From Spongiivirga citrea (GTDB lineage: Bacteria > Bacteroidota > Bacteroidia > Flavobacteriales > Flavobacteriaceae): DNA of 64,000 nucleotides. Shown here in pieces: positions 44,893 through 54,047 of this stretch (positions are counted from its first letter, which is position 1; every line of letters begins with the position of its first letter). The stretch covers positions 310,001-374,000 of the forward strand of contig NZ_JAABOQ010000003.1 in NCBI RefSeq assembly GCF_010671565.1. Reading direction: 5' to 3'. The notes under the pieces are model-generated. The model had not been told where the DNA came from. It worked only from the letters and a program-made list of their open reading frames with translations, and did no database searches. The translations under genes were made by a program, and so were the position numbers.

Positions 44893-46533
44893 TTATTTTT
44901 CTGTAATAGGTAGCGAAAAACTAAAAGTGCTTCCGATATTCTCCTTGCTTTCTACCCAGATCGTGCCGTTGTTCTTTTCGACAAATTCTTTGCAAAGCAC
45001 AAGGCCTAAACCTGTGCCTTTTTCGGCATTTGTACCCAATCTTGTTTTGCTAGTTGCAATATTAAAAATTGCAGCTAAATGCTCTTGTTCGACTCCAATA
45101 CCATTATCGTGAATACTAACGGTTACCTTATTATTTAATTTCTGAATTGAAATTGTAATAAGCCCCTTTTGGGGTGTGAACTTAATGGCATTTGAAAGAA
45201 TATTTCTAAGTACCGTGGCAATCATATTCTGATCGGCCATTACTAAAACCTCAGCGGTATCTTCAAATTGTAGTTGCAGTTCTTTTTCTTGTATGGCCGG
45301 GTCAAAAAGAACACAGGTTTCTTTAATAAGCTTAATAATGTTAAACGGCTCTGGATTAAAGTTCATACTCGAAGTCTGTACTCTAGCCCAAGTAAGTAAG
45401 TTATCAAGGAGATTGAGAGTGTTTTTAGTATGGTCCTTTAATTTCAGTAACAGATTGGTTTGCTCGCCTTCATTTGCACTCCCTGTCTTTAAAATATTCA
45501 TCAAAGCTATAATGTACGCAAGAGGACTGCGTAGATCATGAGCAATGATAGAGAAGAACTTATTTTTATCGGCCACTGTAGTTGCCAGTTCTTGTCGCTG
45601 CCTATCGATTGCACGGTTTACTTTTCGATAGTATTGTATTTGGCTAACAACCAAAATAAGTAACAATACCATGACACCATACCAAGCTGATAATAGATAG
45701 GTAATATATGTATCCGGTTTGTACGGATTTTTATAGGCCAATCCGATCTCTAAACCAATGTTATAGAAACTGGCATCGGAATAAATGAAGCTTTCAGGAT
45801 CTATCTCATAATTCTTATAATACTCAGGGTCCTTTATTGTATTATGAACAGTACTGCCATCATATACCCTTTTTCTATCAAAATCATGCCCTCTTGCAGT
45901 TCTAAAATTAAATACGAACTCCTCTTGCAAATTGGCATCATACACACGATCTATAATCGGCTTAAAATCAGTTACGGCTGTTATATAGCCCAGCGATTTT
46001 TCATTTTTCACGATGCCAAAGTCTAAAGGAATTCCCACAAAGCCTTCGACAGTATTGAAAGGATTAAAAGCAAAAAAATCTCTACTTTGTTTCACCTTAT
46101 TTAAATTTCGAATACCTGCATTACCGACGATTTTTCGTATTGAGGTTCCAACGAGATTAGTGGGGTTAATCTCGTTTAAGGTGAAGGAATATTTGAATAC
46201 ATGGCTGGTATCGACATATGAAATAACAAAGGTCTCCATATTTGCGAGCTCTTTGTTTTGTTGCTTTATAAAAGACTGAAGTTGTTCTGCCGTAGGCATC
46301 TCATCCGAGTTATGGATGTAAGAACGTATTCCCGCAAGCAAAAGACTATAATTACTTAATGCCTCTTCTAATTCAAATCTGGCGACATCATTAAAACTCT
46401 CAAGGCGTTGCTGCCGTTCTTTTAAAGCTTTTTCCTGGTATTTTTCATGTACAAAAAAGAGCAGTACACCTCCAAGTATTAGCACAGCTGCCGCAACTAT
46501 TAGCCAAAAAATGTTAGACCTAAATTTAAGCAT
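44893..46533 (-). CDS. CHASE-domain sensor histidine kinase
   Basis: A 546-residue transmembrane kinase. After TM1 (IFWLIVAAAVLILGGVLLFF, about 8-27) comes a periplasmic CHASE-type sensor (about 35-245), including ARFELEEALSNYSLLLAGIR, then TM2 near 265-285. The HisKA domain has FFSIIAHDLRSPLAYIIAL with the phospho-histidine in AHD, and the HATPase has NILSNAIKFT, HDNGIGVEQ and GTGLGLVLCKEF. No response regulator is adjacent, so its partner is elsewhere. The signal is unknown; CHASE domains bind small ligands. It sits between IPExxxVDY and rnc. Confidence 0.9.
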   Translation of the reverse strand: MLKFRSNIFWLIVAAAVLILGGVLLFFVHEKYQEKALKERQQRLESFNDVARFELEEALSNYSLLLAGIRSYIHNSDEMPTAEQLQSFIKQQNKELANMETFVISYVDTSHVFKYSFTLNEINPTNLVGTSIRKIVGNAGIRNLNKVKQSRDFFAFNPFNTVEGFVGIPLDFGIVKNEKSLGYITAVTDFKPIIDRVYDANLQEEFVFNFRTARGHDFDRKRVYDGSTVHNTIKDPEYYKNYEIDPESFIYSDASFYNIGLEIGLAYKNPYKPDTYITYLLSAWYGVMVLLLILVVSQIQYYRKVNRAIDRQRQELATTVADKNKFFSIIAHDLRSPLAYIIALMNILKTGSANEGEQTNLLLKLKDHTKNTLNLLDNLLTWARVQTSSMNFNPEPFNIIKLIKETCVLFDPAIQEKELQLQFEDTAEVLVMADQNMIATVLRNILSNAIKFTPQKGLITISIQKLNNKVTVSIHDNGIGVEQEHLAAIFNIATSKTRLGTNAEKGTGLGLVLCKEFVEKNNGTIWVESKENIGSTFSFSLPITEK

Positions 46534-46550
46534 GTGTTATTTTATAAAGA

Positions 46551-47288
46551 TCAAGCTTTTTCTATTCGTTCTTGAAAAGAAAAATAGGCTCGTTTGGAGG
46601 CAATTTCTTCTGCTTTCTTCTTCGATGTAGCACGAGCTTTCGATACTACTTTGTTATTAATATGAAGTTTTACCGCAAAGTGTTTCAACTTATCTTTGCC
46701 AGTATCTTCATAGACTTCATATCTAAATGTACGCTTTTCTTTCTGACACCACTCGATCAATAAACTTTTGTAGCTAATAACCTTCCCTTCCAAACGCTCG
46801 ATATCGACATAAGGCACAATCACTTTTTCGTAAATGAATCGCTCGCAATATTTATATCCGCGGTCTAAAAAAATAGCGCCGACCAAAGATTCGAAAATGT
46901 TTCCATAAATATTGTCGCCAAAACTGTTTTTAGGAATGCGAGAGCGAATCATACTTAATAAATCGAGATCTCTACCTAGCTCGTTTAAGTGTTCACGGCT
47001 TACCACTTTTGATCGCATCTTGGTGAGGTAACCTTCATCTCCTCTTGGCACTTCTTTAAAAAGATGTGAAGCGATAACAGCTCCAAGCATAGCATCTCCT
47101 AAAAATTCAAGGCGCTCATAATTAAGAGGACGCCCTTTACTGTCTTTTTTATTAAGAGATCGATGCGTAAATGCTTTCTTGTAGAACTTTAATTTTTTAG
47201 GTTTAAACCCTAATACTTTTTTTAATTGAATAGAAAACTTCCCGTCAGATTTTGATCGGGAATACCATATTTTTGGCATAAGTCCCAT
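46551..47288 (-). CDS. rnc: Ribonuclease III
   Basis: Double-strand-specific endonuclease for rRNA and mRNA processing. The signature ERLEFLGDAMLGAVIASHLF is at about 59-78, followed by the second catalytic Glu in FESLVGAIFLD, and a double-stranded RNA-binding domain is at the C-terminus (YEVYEDTGKDKLKHFAVK to ASKKKAEEIASKRA). At 245 aa it is normal. It starts 4 nt after fabF; the order acpP-fabF-rnc is widely conserved. Confidence 0.96.
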   Translation of the reverse strand: MGLMPKIWYSRSKSDGKFSIQLKKVLGFKPKKLKFYKKAFTHRSLNKKDSKGRPLNYERLEFLGDAMLGAVIASHLFKEVPRGDEGYLTKMRSKVVSREHLNELGRDLDLLSMIRSRIPKNSFGDNIYGNIFESLVGAIFLDRGYKYCERFIYEKVIVPYVDIERLEGKVISYKSLLIEWCQKEKRTFRYEVYEDTGKDKLKHFAVKLHINNKVVSKARATSKKKAEEIASKRAYFSFQERIEKA

Positions 47289-47292
47289 TGGG

Positions 47293-48546
47293 CTATGCGT
47301 CGATTTTTTTGAAGATTACACAAGCATTATGCCCTCCAAAACCGAAGGTATTGCTCATTGCAATATTTACATCGCGTTTTTGTGATTTATTGAGCGTTAA
47401 GTTTAATGAAGAATCGATGTTCTCATCAACTGTAGTGTGATTTATTGTCGGTGGCACCTCACCATGTTTCATGGCTAAAATAGAAGCAATAGCCTCAATA
47501 GCACCAGCTGCACCCAACAAATGACCAGTCATTGATTTTGTCGAGTTGATATTGATATTTGGTGCATGATCACCAAACACTTTTTTAATTGCTTTTAACT
47601 CGGCAACATCACCAAGTGGGGTTGATGTACCATGGGTATTAATTGCATCTACTTCTTCTGGTTTTACACCAGCATCTCGTAAACAATTAAGCATTACACG
47701 TTCTACGCCAATTCCTTCAGGATGCGGTGCCGTCATATGATATGCATCACTTGACATACCTCCACCAATTACCTCAGCATAAATTTGTGCACCACGTGCT
47801 TTTGCATGTTCATACTCTTCAAGAACCAATGCACCACCACCTTCTCCTAACACAAAACCATCTCGGGTTCCGTCAAAAGGTCTAGATGCTGTTTGCGGAT
47901 CGTCATTACGCGTCGAAAGTGCATGCATAGCATTAAAACCACCCATACCAGCTATGGTAACAGCAGCTTCACTTCCACCAGTAATAATAATATCACAATG
48001 TCCTAAACGAATATAATTTAATGCATCAATCATAGCATTTGCTGATGATGCACAGGCCGATACTGTTGTATAATTAGGACCCATAAATCCATGTTTAATG
48101 GAAATGTTTCCAGGAGCAATATCAGCTATCATTTTTGGTATAAAGAATGGATTAAATCGCGGGGTGCCATCACCTTGCGCAAAGTTTAATACTTCATTTT
48201 GGAAGGTTTCAAGCCCTCCAATTCCAGCTCCCCAAATAACTCCTACTCTAAATTTGTCAACGGCTTCTAGATCGAAACCGGAATCTTTTATTGCCTCATC
48301 AGACGAAACAAGCGCGTACTGAGCAAATCTGTCCAGTTTACGCGCTTCTTTTCTGTCAAAATGATCTGTTGCCACGAAGTTCTTAACCTCGCAAGCGAAT
48401 TTAGTTTTAAACTTCTCAGTGTCGAAATAAGTGATAGGGGCACAACCGCTTTTGCCGTTTACCAAACCATCCCAATACTCACTAAGATTATTACCAATCG
48501 GAGTCAATGCTCCCATGCCGGTAACTACAACTCGCTTCAACTTCAT
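47293..48546 (-). CDS. fabF: Beta-ketoacyl-ACP synthase II
   Basis: Condensing enzyme of fatty-acid elongation, acting on acyl-ACP and malonyl-ACP. The nucleophile Cys is in TVSACASSANAM and the catalytic histidines are in NTHGTSTPLGD and STKSMTGHLLGAAG. The N-terminus VVVTGMGALTPIGNNLSEYW is typical. It has 417 aa and lies 13 nt after acpP in the acpP-fabF-rnc operon. Confidence 0.97.
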   Translation of the reverse strand: MKLKRVVVTGMGALTPIGNNLSEYWDGLVNGKSGCAPITYFDTEKFKTKFACEVKNFVATDHFDRKEARKLDRFAQYALVSSDEAIKDSGFDLEAVDKFRVGVIWGAGIGGLETFQNEVLNFAQGDGTPRFNPFFIPKMIADIAPGNISIKHGFMGPNYTTVSACASSANAMIDALNYIRLGHCDIIITGGSEAAVTIAGMGGFNAMHALSTRNDDPQTASRPFDGTRDGFVLGEGGGALVLEEYEHAKARGAQIYAEVIGGGMSSDAYHMTAPHPEGIGVERVMLNCLRDAGVKPEEVDAINTHGTSTPLGDVAELKAIKKVFGDHAPNININSTKSMTGHLLGAAGAIEAIASILAMKHGEVPPTINHTTVDENIDSSLNLTLNKSQKRDVNIAMSNTFGFGGHNACVIFKKIDA

Positions 48547-48559
48547 AAAAAGGTATTAC

Positions 48560-48793
48560 TTATTTTGCCTCTTCGATATACGATACCGCTTGGCCAACTG
48601 TTGCAATGTTTTCCGCTTGATCATCTGGAATCTGAATATCAAATTCTTTTTCGAATTCCATGATCAGCTCAACTGTGTCTAAAGAATCAGCTCCTAGATC
48701 GTTAGTGAAGCTCGCTTCATTTACCACTTCATTTTCGTCTACACCTAACTTATCTACGATGATAGCTTTAACTCTTGATGCAATGTCTGACAT
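48560..48793 (-). CDS. acpP: Acyl carrier protein
   Basis: A 77-residue carrier of fatty-acid intermediates. The phosphopantetheine attachment serine is in [18 protein letters not shown] (DSL motif, about residue 36), with the usual acidic composition and helix pattern. It is the first gene of the acpP-fabF-rnc operon. Confidence 0.98.
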   Translation of the reverse strand: MSDIASRVKAIIVDKLGVDENEVVNEASFTNDLGADSLDTVELIMEFEKEFDIQIPDDQAENIATVGQAVSYIEEAK

Positions 48794-48822
48794 AATCTTT
48801 TAATTTTAATTTTAGTTGTTGG

Positions 48823-48830
48823 CAAAAATA
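48823..48830 (-). promoter_or_regulatory. Promoter -7 box of acpP
   Basis: TATTTTTG on the minus strand fits TAnnTTTG, about 30 nt upstream of the acpP start. The -33 region has no clear TTTG at the expected distance. Confidence 0.35.
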
Positions 48831-48900
48831 TAAAACTTTGGTTTAATACCTTGTCTTCCTATAAATAATGTGAATGTAATTTATGAAAAATAAGTCAAAG

Positions 48901-48908
48901 TATTTTTG
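48901..48908 (+). promoter_or_regulatory. Candidate -7 box of purN
   Basis: TATTTTTG fits TAnnTTTG and lies about 60 nt upstream of purN, in the region divergent from acpP. The -33 element is not clear. Confidence 0.3.
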
Positions 48909-48967
48909 CATTCTCAACCTTTGTAAATAATAATTTGTTTTTTTGAACTCGGATAACCCAGCTATCT

Positions 48968-49540
48968 ATGAAACGTATTGTGATTTTTGCTTCCGGCTCA
49001 GGTACGAATGCCGAAAATATAATAAAGTATTTTAATCATACCGGCGGGGCGACCGTTGTTCAAGTACTCTCTAACAAAAGGGATGCCAAAGTTTTAGACA
49101 AGTCTAATTCTCATAAAATTAGCAGCCTATATTTTAACCGAACTGCCTTCTATGACAGCGATGATGTGTTAAATTTGGTAATGGCTGCAAAACCCGATCT
49201 AATTGTATTAGCTGGGTTTTTATGGAAATTTCCTAAGAAGATCTTAGCTCAATTCCCAAATAAAGTCATTAATATACATCCTGCATTATTACCAAATTAT
49301 GGTGGAAAAGGAATGTATGGTATGAATGTGCATCAAGCGGTTATAAATAATAAGGAGAAAGCGTCTGGCATTACTATTCATTACGTAAATGAAGCATATG
49401 ATGAAGGGGCTATTATTTTTCAGGCGAAGACTTCCATTGAAACTGATGATACGGCTGAAGATTTAGCGGCTAAAATTCATGAGCTTGAATATGAACATTT
49501 TCCTAAAGTTATTGAGAAGTTGTTAGATAAGAATGAGTAA
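48968..49540 (+). CDS. purN: Phosphoribosylglycinamide formyltransferase
   Basis: Transfers a formyl group from 10-formyl-THF to GAR in purine synthesis. It begins KRIVIFASGSGTNAENIIKYF, with LAGFLWKFPK and the catalytic region NIHPALLPNYGGKGMYGMNVH (Asn-His) and later YDEGAIIFQ. At 190 aa it is normal. It overlaps the start of the RNase H gene by 8 nt. Confidence 0.95.
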   Translation: MKRIVIFASGSGTNAENIIKYFNHTGGATVVQVLSNKRDAKVLDKSNSHKISSLYFNRTAFYDSDDVLNLVMAAKPDLIVLAGFLWKFPKKILAQFPNKVINIHPALLPNYGGKGMYGMNVHQAVINNKEKASGITIHYVNEAYDEGAIIFQAKTSIETDDTAEDLAAKIHELEYEHFPKVIEKLLDKNE

Positions 49541-50174
49541 AAAACAAAAATATTATGTGGTTTGGGAGGGTCATAAAATCGGCATTGTCGATTCATGGAC
49601 GAAATGCCAACTTGCCATAAAAGGTTACTCTTCTGCCAAATACAAATCTTTCGAAACATTAAAAGAAGCAAAAAAAGCATTCGATGATGGCCCTGAAGCC
49701 TATTGGGGGAAAGGAAAATCAAAAAAGAAAAAAGCACTAACTGCAGTTGAAAAAGCCAAGTATGGTGAGCCTAACTTATATTCTATTTCCGTGGATGCTG
49801 CATCTAGTGGAAATCCTGGGAAAATGGAATATCAGGGTGTTGATACGCAAACAGGAAAAAGGTTATTTCATCAAGGTGTTTTTCCTCTAGGTACGAATAA
49901 CGTGGGTGAGTTTTTAGCACTTGTACATGGGTTGGCCTATTTAAAAAAGAAAGGAAGCGACCGACTTATTTATACTGATAGTAAAATCGCTATGAGTTGG
50001 GTACGTCAAAAAAAATGCAAAACTAAGCTGATTAAAAACAAGAAAAACGCCGAAATGTTTGAGCTTGTTCATCGCGCCGAAGATTGGCTAAAAAACAATA
50101 GCTACTCCACCAAAATAGTCAAATGGGAAACAAAAGCATGGGGTGAAATTCCAGCCGATTTTGGGAGGAAGTAA
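49533..50174 (+). CDS. Ribonuclease H with viroplasmin domain
   Basis: A 213-residue two-domain RNase H. The N-terminus (KYYVVWEGHKIGIVDSW to FETLKEAKKAF, about 5-48) is a viroplasmin/caulimovirus-VI-like domain that binds nucleic acid. The catalytic domain follows with SVDAASSGNPG (first Asp), NNVGEFLALVHGL (Glu), YTDSKIAMSW (Asp) and the final Asp in IPADFGRK. It degrades RNA in RNA-DNA hybrids. It overlaps purN by 8 nt. Confidence 0.92.
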   Translation: MSKKQKYYVVWEGHKIGIVDSWTKCQLAIKGYSSAKYKSFETLKEAKKAFDDGPEAYWGKGKSKKKKALTAVEKAKYGEPNLYSISVDAASSGNPGKMEYQGVDTQTGKRLFHQGVFPLGTNNVGEFLALVHGLAYLKKKGSDRLIYTDSKIAMSWVRQKKCKTKLIKNKKNAEMFELVHRAEDWLKNNSYSTKIVKWETKAWGEIPADFGRK

Positions 50175-50225
50175 AAACATATTCAGTACGATTGACGAAT
50201 CCAATCTTTTGCTATGGAATAAAAA

Positions 50226-52922
50226 TTAAAATCGATATTCAATTTTAAGCAAAACATACCTAGGCAATAAGCGATATTCCGTTACAGTGCTACCAATATC
50301 ACTTATATTAAAATTTCTAAAGGTTGTTGTATTAAACAAGTTTTTACCCGAAATACCCAAGGTAAGCTTATCTTTTTTCACCGTATATCTTCCGTCAAAA
50401 TCTAAAAACGAATAAGTATTGTCGTTTTCAAGATTTCCGAAATAGTAATGCTCTCCTTGAATCATAAGGCTGACTTTTTCATTAAATACAAAGTTTAAAT
50501 CTAAAAAAGTAGTGTTGTCTGTAAAGTTATTTGTAAACGTTGTTTCAATTGATCTTGTAATCCAATTAGTGCCTAAATGGTAATTAAAAAAACCGCTAAA
50601 TCCGGAACGTAACTCGACTCCGTACTTATAATTTCTTGAAGTAATTTCCCTCAAATCTGAATTATTTACGATGTTTTTAAATTGACTACGGTTATAACCC
50701 AGTTTTAATTTTAGGTTCGATCTAACGAACTTGAAATAATAATCAAATCTTGAACTTAGGGTGAGAGAGTTGCGATCCTTTATTAGAATTTTTTCAGCAG
50801 TAACCACGTTTTGATTTATGATGCTATTTGTAGAAAAGAAATCATGATTTTCAGTGTAAAATAAAAAGGTACTTGCAAAAAAACGGTCACCCCAACCCCT
50901 AAATTGATAATTAAAATTAAATGATGAAGCTTCTAATTGATTAAAACTAGCTGTTCCTTTTCTTAAGGTTCGAAAACCAGTCAACACAAAATCACTATAC
51001 ACATCTAAAATACGCGCATTGGTTGTTGTGTGCGAAAAAGCAGCATTAACTTTATTTGTCTTATCAATATTCCAATCAAAACCCACACTTGGATTGATAA
51101 AAAAGGGGCTTTCGTTAGTCTCGGTAGTGTTATTCACTAAGGTGTTAAATAATTGATGCGCATTTAACCTTCCTGTAATAGCAACATCTTTTAGTTTTTT
51201 TCGGTATGCTGATTTTATGTATAAATCATTGACCTTGTAAGTTGTTTCATTTTGATAACCATCGGGTGACAATAGGAGATTATCATCTTCAAAAAGTGAA
51301 AAATTGCTATTTAGCAGATTTTTACGATATTCGTTACCAAGCTGTAACTCGAACAAATCGTTGTTCTTTGTACGATTTAATAAGTGCGCATTAAGTCCTA
51401 AATATTCAAGTTTACTTTCTATCTGCTGTTCAACGTTATTAGCGGTAGTATTGGCAAATAAATCTTCGTAATTAAACCGATTTATCTGATAATTTTGCGG
51501 CGCTTTTTCATTAATAAAACGACCGGTTAGCAGTAACGCCCTTCGATCATTGATTTTGTTGGTATAGGTAATATTTTGGTCAATAAGCGTGTTTTGATGT
51601 TCTAAACTTTGCACGGTAGACGCTTCATTAAAAAGTAAATTAGATACATCATTAAAATCACCATTATTATATTTTGTAGTGCCTTCAAGCATTTTGGTTT
51701 TAGAAATATTGTAGGTAAAATCTAGTTTACCAAATGCAATATGCTTTTTGTTTTTTAGTTTGTAATCTTCAGTATTGGTAAAATTTGTGCTGTTAAAGCT
51801 GACGTTTTCCAAAGCATTTCTAAAAAAATCGGTTTCATCCCAATTAAAAAAGCCAAGGGTTTTAATTTTCAGTTTCTCCGTTGGGTTAAAAATGGCATTT
51901 AGTGATAGCAATTCTGCATTATTAAAATTGGTGCGGCTACGTTTAAAATCTAATATTGGTGTCGATAAATTAAGTATGGATTGTATTTGCTGATCATCGC
52001 CAATAATACCAGCATTTTCTGTGCGATACGGACGTATAAGGCTATTAATATCTCCTATCGCATCATAACCTATGCTATTAAGGTTGGAAAAGAAGTAGTA
52101 CTTGTTTTTTTTGCCAAAATTCATAAGGTTGGCTTTAAGCTCATAAAAGCTGTCATTTCCAATACTTGTTTTTATATTGCCAAACCATATGCGTTTGGCA
52201 TTCTCATTTAATTTCAGGTTTAGCGCTACTTTATTACTTTCTTCTATATTTTTAAGTAAGCGGTTATTAGAAAAGCGTTTAAGTACTTCGACCTCGTCAA
52301 TAGGGTAGGCAGGCATATTTTTAGATAATAGCTTATAACCGCGCTCAAAAAGGTCATCACCATCGACCATTAGCTTCTCTATCTCCTGATTACCGACTTT
52401 TATGGTACCATTATCATCTACATTTAAACCGGGGATTTTTTTTAACAAATCTTCAACGGTTTCTTCGGTACCGTCGGTAAAAAATTTAGTCTTAATATTA
52501 ATGGTGTCTTTACCTATAGATAAAGGCTTTTCAGCAGATATGACAACTTCATCTAAGGTCGTTACAGCTTCTTGTAAGACGATATTTTGATTAATTTCTG
52601 ATGGATTTTGTGAAACTACAACGGGAATAACACTTGGTTGAAAACCTAATGACGACACATTGAGGTTAAAGGTGCCAACCGTTTCAATAATGACAACGTA
52701 TTGCCCTTTGTCGTCACTAAACCCATAATTGATGATTTTTTGATTAAGGCTATCTTTTACAACAACACTTGCATAAGGCAACGGCTTATTACCTTTACTT
52801 GATATCGTACCCTTTATGGTCGTTTGAGCGAAACAAGACACACCCAATGTTAGGAAGATGATAAGTAAAAAAGAAATCTTCAAAGTGTAGGTTTTATGAT
52901 AGGTGAGATGGTTAAAAGGCAC
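50226..52922 (-). CDS. TonB-dependent-receptor-like outer-membrane barrel protein
   Basis: An 898-residue outer-membrane protein. After the signal peptide (LKISFLLIIFLTLGVSCFA) comes a carboxypeptidase-regulatory-like domain (TTIKGTISSKGNKPLPYASV), a plug-like region (EETVEDLLKKIPGLNVDDNG and DEVEVLKRFSNNRLL) and a long barrel ending in LLKIEYRF. This architecture, paired with a GLPGLI gene upstream, is common in Bacteroidota. The start is GTG (52922), overlapping the GLPGLI stop by 1 nt. The substrate is unknown, and a TonB box was not identified. Confidence 0.82.
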   Translation of the reverse strand: MPFNHLTYHKTYTLKISFLLIIFLTLGVSCFAQTTIKGTISSKGNKPLPYASVVVKDSLNQKIINYGFSDDKGQYVVIIETVGTFNLNVSSLGFQPSVIPVVVSQNPSEINQNIVLQEAVTTLDEVVISAEKPLSIGKDTINIKTKFFTDGTEETVEDLLKKIPGLNVDDNGTIKVGNQEIEKLMVDGDDLFERGYKLLSKNMPAYPIDEVEVLKRFSNNRLLKNIEESNKVALNLKLNENAKRIWFGNIKTSIGNDSFYELKANLMNFGKKNKYYFFSNLNSIGYDAIGDINSLIRPYRTENAGIIGDDQQIQSILNLSTPILDFKRSRTNFNNAELLSLNAIFNPTEKLKIKTLGFFNWDETDFFRNALENVSFNSTNFTNTEDYKLKNKKHIAFGKLDFTYNISKTKMLEGTTKYNNGDFNDVSNLLFNEASTVQSLEHQNTLIDQNITYTNKINDRRALLLTGRFINEKAPQNYQINRFNYEDLFANTTANNVEQQIESKLEYLGLNAHLLNRTKNNDLFELQLGNEYRKNLLNSNFSLFEDDNLLLSPDGYQNETTYKVNDLYIKSAYRKKLKDVAITGRLNAHQLFNTLVNNTTETNESPFFINPSVGFDWNIDKTNKVNAAFSHTTTNARILDVYSDFVLTGFRTLRKGTASFNQLEASSFNFNYQFRGWGDRFFASTFLFYTENHDFFSTNSIINQNVVTAEKILIKDRNSLTLSSRFDYYFKFVRSNLKLKLGYNRSQFKNIVNNSDLREITSRNYKYGVELRSGFSGFFNYHLGTNWITRSIETTFTNNFTDNTTFLDLNFVFNEKVSLMIQGEHYYFGNLENDNTYSFLDFDGRYTVKKDKLTLGISGKNLFNTTTFRNFNISDIGSTVTEYRLLPRYVLLKIEYRF

Positions 52923-53695
52923 TAATTATCTTCCCATTCGTATTGCATTTCTTTTAAAGATGAGCGGTCAATCACTGAAGATTCTATCGTTATCGATCGA
53001 TCTAGTTGCGCATTTAAACGACTATTTATCTCTTCCATTTTTTTAGGCTTAATTTCAGTAATAAATGTTTTTAAAGATACCGCCTTATCGAAGGTTGGAA
53101 TATCGAGGGTCACGTCTGCATTTAACTTAATTTTTGTTGCCCTATAGAAAAAAATACCTTGACTATCTTGGGCATCAACTATTAAGCCAGGCAACCCTTG
53201 TAGTTTCCATGGTCCGAGATTAATGGGAATATCTGGAGTAAACCACACAACATAGGTTCTACCCCGAAAGTAACCCTCCGCTTTTTGACAGTGTAATCCA
53301 TCTAAGGTTTTAAACTCTTGTTTTATTTTCCAGGGAATTTTGGGTATATCTTCGGTTAACAAATAATTTTTTTTAAAACTCCAAATTTTAGAAATCAGCA
53401 TGTTTTTCTTCTTGTCAAGAAAATAAATTGGCTTTTTTCCAGAATCATTTCTCATTAAGTATGATCTGTCACTACCCTTACTTGGAATAAGTGTAAGTGT
53501 AGTATCGTTCATGCTTTCGTTTCTGAATGTCCTAAATACAGACTTTTCTGAATCAAATTTCAAAACACTTTTGGTAGTGTAATTTACAACATGTATGACA
53601 CTATAATCGTACTCCACATAACCCGTACTAGATTGTGCATTTAAAAAATTGCTGCCTATAAGCAGAATAAAAAATATTTTATGTAACATAGACAT
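52922..53695 (-). CDS. GLPGLI family protein
   Basis: A 257-residue exported protein with the family motif LQGLPGLIVDAQDSQG, after VWFTPDIPINLGPWK. The signal peptide is MLHKIFFILLIGSNFLNAQS. GLPGLI proteins occur only in Bacteroidota, usually next to outer-membrane barrel proteins; their function is unknown, and they may help assemble or modify the partner. It starts 55 nt after a small secreted-protein gene and overlaps the barrel gene by 1 nt. Confidence 0.92.
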   Translation of the reverse strand: MSMLHKIFFILLIGSNFLNAQSSTGYVEYDYSVIHVVNYTTKSVLKFDSEKSVFRTFRNESMNDTTLTLIPSKGSDRSYLMRNDSGKKPIYFLDKKKNMLISKIWSFKKNYLLTEDIPKIPWKIKQEFKTLDGLHCQKAEGYFRGRTYVVWFTPDIPINLGPWKLQGLPGLIVDAQDSQGIFFYRATKIKLNADVTLDIPTFDKAVSLKTFITEIKPKKMEEINSRLNAQLDRSITIESSVIDRSSLKEMQYEWEDN

Positions 53696-53750
53696 TATTA
53701 AAATAGAAAGGAGTTATATCATAAAATATAACCCCTTAAAAATGATCTTA

Positions 53751-54047
53751 TTAGTATCCAATTGAAGCAAGAGTAGCACGAGCTGAAGCTTCTGCAGCAG
53801 CTGCGGCGGCATCACAATCTCCTGAATGACTAGTAGCTCTACCTCTTGCTACTACACCATTTGAGAGTGTAATAGTTACTGTTACAGTGCAAATATCATC
53901 TACAACCTCGACTGAAGTATTTAACTTGTAATCGACCTTTTTTATCGAATTTTCAAGCGTATTTTCTAGTTTGTCAACAGCTTCTGAATTAGCAAAACCA
54001 ACGCCACTAAACAACATTAATGCCAATACCAAAAATAAATTTCTCAT
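53751..54047 (-). CDS. Small secreted protein, function unknown
   Basis: A 98-residue protein with a clean signal peptide (MRNLFLVLALMLFSGVGFA). The mature part has two cysteines (VDDICTVTV and HSGDCDAAA) that could form a disulfide, a threonine/valine-rich strand region (CTVTVTITLSNGVVARG) and an alanine-rich C-terminal helix ending ASIGY. No family is recognised. It heads the operon with the GLPGLI and barrel genes and may be a substrate, an anchor or a signal for them; that is speculation. Confidence 0.7.
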   Translation of the reverse strand: MRNLFLVLALMLFSGVGFANSEAVDKLENTLENSIKKVDYKLNTSVEVVDDICTVTVTITLSNGVVARGRATSHSGDCDAAAAAAEASARATLASIGY

